A DNA stretch of 8,252 nucleotides from Planctomycetota bacterium (GTDB lineage Bacteria > Planctomycetota > Phycisphaerae > WQYP01): contig JAJZEY010000014.1 in the NCBI GenBank assembly GCA_021805585.1, positions 1-8,252 of the forward strand, given 5' to 3'. The translations under genes and the position numbers were made by a program. Each line of letters begins with the position of its first letter. Within the stretch, counting starts at the first letter, position 1. The notes under the pieces are model-generated. The model had not been told where the DNA came from. It ran no database searches and saw only the letters and a list, made by a program, of their open reading frames with translations. Shown piece by piece: positions 1-4,465 of this stretch.

Positions 1-182
1 GCATTAAGATCACCGGCCGGTCGGCACGGAAGTTCAAGCCGAATCTGCAAAAGGTTCGCGCCGTTGTAGACGGCCGCGCTGTGCGTGTATGGGCTTCCGC
101 AAAAGCGATTAAATCCGGCTTGGTCACGAAGCGTCTTGCCCGACGCCATGTGTATCGCAAGCCAGCTGCCACAGCCGCCTGA
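1..182 (+). CDS. rpmB: 50S ribosomal protein L28, C-terminal part (5' truncated by window)
   Basis: Bases 3-182 read as one open frame of 59 residues ending in TGA; the start lies outside the window. The piece [20 protein letters not shown] matches the L28 core, in which a basic R-R/K-F-x-PNLQ stretch is followed by a beta strand (here [13 protein letters not shown]). The segment [14 protein letters not shown] then corresponds to the family's C-terminal helix region. L28 is a small basic protein of the large ribosomal subunit. The family is usually about 60-80 residues, so only a short N-terminal part is missing. The Ala/Pro-rich tail (KPAATAA) looks lineage-specific. No clear terminator follows directly; the next strong hairpin on this strand is at 413-435. 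Family assignment rests on remembered consensus and is fairly firm. Confidence 0.88.
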   Translation, partial: IKITGRSARKFKPNLQKVRAVVDGRAVRVWASAKAIKSGLVTKRLARRHVYRKPAATAA

Positions 183-214
183 CCCCAAACTCAGCTATTT
201 TACCGATTGGCAGT

Positions 215-255
215 AGTGCTCGGCTAATCCCAATGAGCGGGCGTGCGCGAGCACT
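215..255. repeat. Inverted repeat downstream of rpmB
   Basis: AGTGCTCG at 215-222 is perfectly complementary to CGAGCACT at 248-255, with a 25-base spacer. It lies 33 bases after the rpmB stop codon and has no T-run after it, so it is not a standard terminator. A second, weaker repeat, GACTGA/TCAGTC, lies at 305-310/333-338. The rest of the 275-base gap between rpmB and gatC shows nothing recognisable apart from the promoter and hairpin listed separately. Confidence 0.3.
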
Positions 256-379
256 GGCTAAGGCGGGATTGGATATAGTCTGACAAGGCAACTGCACAGC
301 CGCCGACTGATCGGGCACATATCATATAGGGGTCAGTCTAACAGCGCGCCGGCCATCGGTTTGCCCGGCCTCCAACGGG

Positions 380-408
380 TTGACAATTCAACGAGACTGG
401 ACGATAAA
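380..408 (+). promoter_or_regulatory. Sigma70-like promoter upstream of gatC
   Basis: A perfect -35 hexamer TTGACA (380-385) is followed after 17 bases by GATAAA (403-408), which matches four of six -10 positions. Transcription would start near 414-416, right at the left arm of the hairpin at 413-435, so a transcript from here would begin with that stem-loop. It would serve gatC, which starts at 458. Confidence 0.55.
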
Positions 409-412
409 TTCC

Positions 413-445
413 AACGGGGCTTTAACCGCCCCGTTTTTATTTTTC
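413..445 (+). terminator. Terminator-like hairpin with U-rich tail, just before gatC
   Basis: AACGGGGC (413-420) pairs perfectly with GCCCCGTT (428-435) around the 7-base loop TTTAACC. The tract TTTATTTTTC (436-445) follows. This has the form of an intrinsic terminator for transcripts arriving from the rpmB side. It sits only 22 bases before the gatC start and directly at the predicted start site of the 380-408 promoter, so it could instead act as a 5' stem-loop or a partial attenuator of gatC. Confidence 0.65.
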
Positions 446-457
446 AGGATTTTAATC

Positions 458-766
458 ATGGCCGACACATTGACACAAGAACAGGTACTGCATGTGGCGC
501 GGCTTTCACGGCTGAAGATTGGCCAGAAAGACCTGCAGCGGTATTCACAGCAGCTTTCTTCCATTCTGGATTATGTGGGCCAACTGGGGGAAGTGAACGT
601 AGAGGGGTTGGAACCTATGGCGCATCCACTGCCACTTCACAGCGTACTGCGGGAAGACAAAGTAACCCCCGCACTGACCGTTGAACAGGTATTGGCCAAC
701 GCGCCGGGCAAAGCGGGCGATTTCTTTACCGTTCCAAAAGTGCTGGACAACACCGCAGGTGCCTGA
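458..766 (+). CDS. gatC: Aspartyl/glutamyl-tRNA(Asn/Gln) amidotransferase subunit C
   Basis: This 102-residue protein has the usual length of GatC, the small subunit of the GatCAB complex. GatCAB converts misacylated Glu-tRNA(Gln) and Asp-tRNA(Asn) to the correct amidated forms in the cytoplasm; GatC braces GatA against GatB. Family features run along the whole chain: VLHVARLSRLKI (residues 10-21), the helix QQLSSILDYVGQLGEV, VEGLEPMAHPLP, SVLREDKV, and the C-terminal GDFFTVPKVLD. The ATG at 458 is chosen because the family alignment begins there and AGGA (446-449) lies 8 bases upstream. An in-frame extension to 380 would run through the terminator hairpin. No gatA follows; the next gene is a convergent methyltransferase, so the other subunits must be encoded elsewhere. 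Confidence 0.95.
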   Translation: MADTLTQEQVLHVARLSRLKIGQKDLQRYSQQLSSILDYVGQLGEVNVEGLEPMAHPLPLHSVLREDKVTPALTVEQVLANAPGKAGDFFTVPKVLDNTAGA

Positions 767-824
767 CGGCAATCATTTTAAGCAGCGGAAAAAGCGGACC
801 GGAGAGCGGGAATGCCGATTTGAA

Positions 825-1463
825 TCATCGAATGGCCCGGCAATGGTACACACCGCCTGGCGGCATGTTCAGCGGGACAAGCTCAAAGGATACATCGCTG
901 AACCACTGCCGGTAGTGGCGTAAATAATACCATGGGAACTCGGTAATATTACTGAAAAAGCCCTGGGGGTTCAGGTATTTCCGCACCGCATCAAACATTC
1001 CGTGCCGCACGGGTTCGGGAAGTGTCGGAGTAGCCAGACCGCTGACAAAATAATCCACTTCCTGCGGGCCAATTCCATGGGCGGCCAGAAGGGTACTTAG
1101 CGTGCGGACATCGCCCTGAATAATTTTTACATTGGGTCGGCCCTGAAAACGATCCTGAAGAATTTTTACAAAATCGGCATCGTATTCAATGACCAGAAGC
1201 TGCGTGTGCCGGCCCAGGCGTTCGACGATTTGCGCGGTAATCGGGCCGGTACCCGCACCAAGCTCCACAATTATTTTTGCCGTCGACCAACTGATCCGAT
1301 TCAGTGTTGCGACCGCCATGAATCGACTGGACGGCCACACGGAGGCGATTTTTGTGCCGTGGCGAAAAAATTTGCTTAGAAACAGCAGGTTATGCGACAA
1401 TTTAGATTTTTGCGGTTGCTGCGTTTTTTCCGCCTTGGGCACTGCTTTTTCCGACTGGGGCAT
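825..1463 (-). CDS. Class I SAM-dependent methyltransferase, PmtA-like (possible phospholipid N-methyltransferase)
   Basis: The product has 212 residues. After a Lys/Gln-rich N-terminal extension (1-22) comes FLSKFFRHGTKIASVWPSSRFMA (about 28-50), which resembles the start of PmtA-type phosphatidylethanolamine methyltransferases. SAM-binding motif I is VELGAGTG (66-73), the acidic end of strand 2 is VIEYD (91-95), and GD at 117-118 fits motif III. SGLATPTLPE (141-150) and LNMPPGGVY (198-206) match family features I remember as SGLP..-P and NxPP-x-VY. PmtA enzymes add methyl groups to phosphatidylethanolamine at the membrane. The KsgA/rRNA dimethylase group shares the fold and is the main alternative, but the SGL and NMPP segments favour PmtA. 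The start has only a weak Shine-Dalgarno (GGA, 7 bases upstream). The gene converges on gatC with 58 bases between the stops and no clear shared terminator. Confidence 0.72.
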   Translation of the reverse strand: MPQSEKAVPKAEKTQQPQKSKLSHNLLFLSKFFRHGTKIASVWPSSRFMAVATLNRISWSTAKIIVELGAGTGPITAQIVERLGRHTQLLVIEYDADFVKILQDRFQGRPNVKIIQGDVRTLSTLLAAHGIGPQEVDYFVSGLATPTLPEPVRHGMFDAVRKYLNPQGFFSNITEFPWYYLRHYRQWFSDVSFELVPLNMPPGGVYHCRAIR

Positions 1464-1523
1464 ACATCATCCAATAATCAGGAAAGAAAACCACCGGAAT
1501 CTTTTCTTTTATCCGCCGACAGT

Positions 1524-1540
1524 GCGGCGAAAATCGCCGC
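1524..1540. repeat. Perfect 7-bp inverted repeat between methyltransferase and OmpA-like gene
   Basis: GCGGCGA (1524-1530) and TCGCCGC (1534-1540) flank a 3-base spacer. The element lies in the 187-base gap 1464-1650, upstream of the minus-strand methyltransferase and downstream of the OmpA-like gene. A second short repeat, GCGGA/TCCGC, is at 1622-1634, just after the OmpA-like stop. Neither is followed by a strong T-run on the minus strand, so terminator function is uncertain. Confidence 0.3.
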
Positions 1541-1650
1541 CAACCTGGGGCAGTCCAAGTTTTTTCCCATTCAGCACCGCCGCGAAAACCGGCTGCGATT
1601 CAGCAAAGGAAAAACCTGGCTGCGGAATATCCGCGATGGTATCCTTTTAG

Positions 1651-2559
1651 TTAGTTTCCCGCCGCGGGAGCCACTTCAGGCATCGCCGCCGGCGCAAGAC
1701 CGGACTGATTTCCGGGTGCCACCTGTTCGGCCGCGGGCACATACGGATTGTACTTAAGCTTTATCGGCAAAATAAAGATATCGACCCTGCGGTTTGCCGA
1801 ACTGCCACGATGCCCTGGTGCGTTGGGGGCGATGGGATGCGTTTTACCCCATCCGGCAACCTGCATACGCCGATCCATTACGCCGAAGTGTTGGAGAACG
1901 TACATGACCGAAATAGCGCGATTGGTGGAAAGATACCAGTTGGTCGGATTCATGGTGTTCCTGGTCCGACGGATGGGGACATTATCGGTGTTTCCGACAA
2001 TACGAATTTCGTTGTCCGCAATTTGCGGCATATCCAGAATGCCGGCGAATTTGGACAGTGCCTGCCGTGCCGATGGACGCACCTGGGTGCTGCCAAGCGC
2101 AAAGGTTAAATCGCTCTTGAACCGCACCAGTCCCAGTTTGCGGTTAAATGCCAGAAGACTTGGATATTGTTCAGCCAACTGTTCCAGTGCGTCATTAACG
2201 GCACGCGGCAGTCGCGGCGCGCTGCCGGCAAGGGCCAGAAGTTTATTGTATTCGGCCTGAAGTTTCGCAAGGCGAGCCTTCAGCAGGTCACGTTCTTTCA
2301 GCAAGGCCGCGGTTCCACCGCCCTGGGCGCTAAGCAGTGCGTCTTTCTGGGCAATTTCAGCCTGAAGGGCCGCAATTTCATTGTGCAGGCGGGCGACATC
2401 ATTTTCCGAAGCCGCCAGTTGCTGCTTGACCTGGTCAAAGGCTGTTTGGAGCCGCTGGTATTGGTCTTCCGAAACACAGCCTCCCAATCCAAGGAGACCA
2501 GAAACAATTGCCGCAGCGGCCAAAGAACGGGAAAGTACGGAAAAACGCGAACGAATCAT
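1651..2559 (-). CDS. OmpA/MotB-family lipoprotein with N-terminal coiled coil
   Basis: The product has 302 residues. Residues 1-28 form a lipoprotein signal: Arg-rich start, hydrophobic core LAAAAIVSGLLG, then LGGC with the acylated Cys at 28. Residues about 34-110 are a heptad-like coiled coil rich in Gln, Ala, Leu and Glu (QLAASENDVARLHNEIAALQ). Residues about 143-265 are an OmpA C-terminal domain that binds peptidoglycan: FALGSTQVRPSA, GNTDNVPI, NWYLSTNRAISV and SANRRVDIFI. The NWxLSxxRA form is closest to MotB-like members. A Pro/Ala-rich tail (266-302) ends the protein. The ATG at 2559 is chosen because it places the signal peptide at the N-terminus and has GGAG (2567-2570) 7 bases upstream; an in-frame start at 2706 would lie upstream of the likely promoter. 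The protein probably tethers the envelope to the cell wall. No MotA-like gene is nearby, so a flagellar stator role is unlikely. Confidence 0.88.
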   Translation of the reverse strand: MIRSRFSVLSRSLAAAAIVSGLLGLGGCVSEDQYQRLQTAFDQVKQQLAASENDVARLHNEIAALQAEIAQKDALLSAQGGGTAALLKERDLLKARLAKLQAEYNKLLALAGSAPRLPRAVNDALEQLAEQYPSLLAFNRKLGLVRFKSDLTFALGSTQVRPSARQALSKFAGILDMPQIADNEIRIVGNTDNVPIRRTRNTMNPTNWYLSTNRAISVMYVLQHFGVMDRRMQVAGWGKTHPIAPNAPGHRGSSANRRVDIFILPIKLKYNPYVPAAEQVAPGNQSGLAPAAMPEVAPAAGN

Positions 2560-2679
2560 TAAAAAACTCCAGTAAATTGCTAAATTGCAGGCAACGAAAG
2601 TCAAATCAGCCATCCGGGCCGATATCAACCGACTTACCAAGTCAAAACAAAATCCACCTGGTATTGCATACCCCGGCTT

Positions 2680-2685
2680 ATTATA
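2680..2685 (-). promoter_or_regulatory. Consensus -10 hexamer upstream of the OmpA-like gene
   Basis: The minus strand carries a perfect TATAAT (2685 to 2680), about 120 bases upstream of the lipoprotein start. No good -35 is visible at 16-18 bases; the best is TTGGCT (2706-2701) at 15 bases. A hairpin, CCGTTGGC/GCCGACGG with one G-U pair in the minus-strand RNA, lies at 2715-2735, just upstream. Promoter function is therefore plausible but not firm. Confidence 0.4.
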
Positions 2686-2942
2686 GCACCGGTCTTCGGT
2701 AGCCAACGCGGAATCCGTCGGCCCATTGCCAACGGTCGCGAACTTTTACCACCAAATCCCCCTCATTGCCGCCGAGCGAGGCACTGTTTCACCCGGCATT
2801 GCGCTTTATTTCACGGGCGGACCGTCGTTTGAGCACAACCGGAGCCGCCGGACGGACAAGCCAGATTCAGCCCGCTCGATACCGCTTTTATCGGATTTTA
2901 GCACTGCTTTGCACTTGTTAAGCCCGCAAAAACGTCCTTATT

Positions 2943-2969
2943 ATTGTAACGCACCCATTGTAACGCACC
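2943..2969. repeat. Tandem 13-bp direct repeat, 14-bp period
   Basis: ATTGTAACGCACC occurs at 2943-2955 and again at 2957-2969, separated by one C. The second copy overlaps a small palindrome, CGCACcGTGCG (2964-2974). It lies 14 bases beyond the stop codon of the HTH gene and about 380 bases upstream of the OmpA-like gene. A tandem binding site is possible; local slippage duplication is equally possible. No gene was found in the surrounding gap 2560-2983. Confidence 0.5.
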
Positions 2970-2983
2970 GTGCGTACCATACC

Positions 2984-3937
2984 TTAGCGTGCCGAAGCCT
3001 TTCCCACAAAATATCCGACGAAGGCCAGCAATGCTGAAAGCACAACCAGCAAGCCAATGAACAGCAACGCATTTGCACCAAGGGTGTGCATCCAGCGTGG
3101 CGTAAAGCCTTCCAATGCCATCATGGCGGCAACCAGCGTCAGCCCCATGACCAGCACCGCAGCCAGCGCGGCACCACCGTAAAAGCCTGCGGCGGGATCT
3201 GGTGCTTCATAAACCGCGGCATATGTGGCAGTTGCGGGAACCGATGCAGCGGAGATTGTCGCCTCACCGGCGGCCATGGAGGCTTCCGGTCCGGCGGTTA
3301 CCGTTTGATCAAAAACTCCGGATGACGAGCCGATTCCGGTTTTGGAACCCGCGGACGAATCGCCGGGATAAATTTCTTCCAGCAACTCGGCTCCGAGGCT
3401 TGTGTTGTCGCTTTCGCGGGTAAGGTCCAAAAGACCGGATCCGCTGCCAACGGAATCCATACCGGACGGCGAAATGGCTTCGTCCAGCGACTGGGAGATT
3501 TGGGTCTGGGCGTTGGCATCCGCCGGCTTAATTTCATGTGTATCAAAAACTTTCATGCCCTGGGCCGGAGCGCCGGTGGCGGAACCTCCGGCACCGGCAA
3601 CCGATCCGCCCTTGGAGGACGCGGATGGTGAAACCGCCGATTGCCCGGACACACTGCTGGAAAGTCCAATTACGCCACTGCCGCTGCTGTGCGCCATCAT
3701 GGTTTTGGTATCGCCGGAACCACTGGACACGCCGGAACTGGCAAGATCAATCGGGCCACCCGAACCGGCGTTAGCCGAACCGCCCGCGACCCTGTCCACC
3801 TGGTCAACTTTGAACATGACACGGTTACCATCGCGGAATTCGCGAAGCTTGTTCTGGTCAACCAATTCCTTGAGTTTGTCAACCGAAACATTAAGTTTGG
3901 CGGCTGTCTCTTCGGCACTGTAGAACATCTTGGCCAT
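2984..3937 (-). CDS. Helix-turn-helix (MerR/excisionase-type) protein with Gly/Ser linker and two C-terminal membrane helices
   Basis: The product has 317 residues. Residues about 4-50 form a winged-helix/excisionase-like DNA-binding domain: YSAEETAAKLNVSVDKLKEL, then the wing LREFRDGNRVMFKVDQVD. A long Gly/Ser/Ala-rich linker follows (51-165). Within the low-complexity region, about residues 166-192, lies a distinct acidic block, LLDLTRESDNTSLGAELL then EEIYPG, which I recall as conserved in similar planctomycete proteins. The C-terminus holds two hydrophobic segments, about 252-275 and 287-311, joined by a short polar loop. The HTH end and the linker should therefore face the cytoplasm on a membrane-anchored protein. 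AGGAG (3944-3948) lies 6 bases before the ATG at 3937 and decides the start; an upstream in-frame ATG at 3982 lacks this. The DNA target is unknown, and the HTH could instead serve protein contacts. Confidence 0.8.
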   Translation of the reverse strand: MAKMFYSAEETAAKLNVSVDKLKELVDQNKLREFRDGNRVMFKVDQVDRVAGGSANAGSGGPIDLASSGVSSGSGDTKTMMAHSSGSGVIGLSSSVSGQSAVSPSASSKGGSVAGAGGSATGAPAQGMKVFDTHEIKPADANAQTQISQSLDEAISPSGMDSVGSGSGLLDLTRESDNTSLGAELLEEIYPGDSSAGSKTGIGSSSGVFDQTVTAGPEASMAAGEATISAASVPATATYAAVYEAPDPAAGFYGGAALAAVLVMGLTLVAAMMALEGFTPRWMHTLGANALLFIGLLVVLSALLAFVGYFVGKASAR

Positions 3938-4465
3938 GCGTGACTCCTCAAAATGTGGGCAACTGATACACGGTCGGCCCACTGATTTTGGACATTGTGG
4001 CTGTCCGACCAGTGGCCGAGGATTCCTGTTTTCGCCGCTGCGGCGGAAAATTGCAAGCGACCAGCCGAAATCCGCGATTTATGCCATCCGCAAATCGCAT
4101 AGGGCTTCATCCAATTCGGAAAGCCAAATCGGCTTTTCTGCGAGCCGCCGAATTCTCTTGCTCCGCCTGATCCGTCAGGCGCTTATTCTAACATCCCGCA
4201 GGCAAATTCGCACAAGTCCGTTATGCCTGATTCCAAGCCGAATCCTTAAAAGACCCATATTACCGTGTCGAACCGCATAACGCCAAATCAAAAACAGGAC
4301 ACTTGCGGAAATCGGACCTTTACCGGCGTCCGATGGGGCACCGTGGGGGCTTAATCGCAACGGGTATCTTAAACCATCGGCTAAAGCAAATTCCTAAGGG
4401 GGCACTCCTTTAATCTTCGCCAGTATTCGGTATTGGCGGCCCGCAGCCAGGGCATGCTCGGTCAA
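3938..4465. other. 528-base non-coding gap with a cluster of inverted repeats
   Basis: No credible gene lies here: the open frames are short, lack ribosome binding sites and look random. The half nearest the HTH gene is rich in inverted repeats. GGTCGG/CCGACC (3973-3978/4005-4010) overlaps CCACTG/CAGTGG (3979-3984/4010-4015), so the two cannot form together. Others are TTTTCGCCGC/GCGGCGGAAA (4029-4049, one T/G pair), GCGATTT/AAATCGC (4074-4098), AAAGCC/GGCTTT (4120-4136) and CGCCTGA/TCAGGCG (4164-4181). On the minus strand this would be the upstream and leader region of the HTH gene; TAGAAT (4190-4185) is a possible -10 with no good -35. Near the other end, GCCAGTAT/GTATTGGC (4419-4437) can pair with two G-U wobbles in plus-strand RNA. 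Confidence 0.45.

Noticed and set aside
1478..1570. 30-residue minus-strand frame starting with ATG at 1570.
   Set aside because: No ribosome binding site, no signal or membrane segment, and a length expected by chance.
1189..1757. Two overlapping plus-strand open frames spanning the methyltransferase start and the following gap.
   Set aside because: They overlap two well-supported minus-strand genes, are rich in Arg, Pro and Phe as expected of antisense readings, and have no recognisable motif.
4175..4360. 61-residue minus-strand frame in the gap between the toroid gene and the HTH gene.
   Set aside because: It starts with TTG, has no ribosome binding site, and has a composition that looks random.
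4386..4412. AAAGGAG on the minus strand, resembling a strong ribosome binding site.
   Set aside because: No start codon with an open frame follows at a usable distance; the nearby GTG runs into a stop after two more codons.
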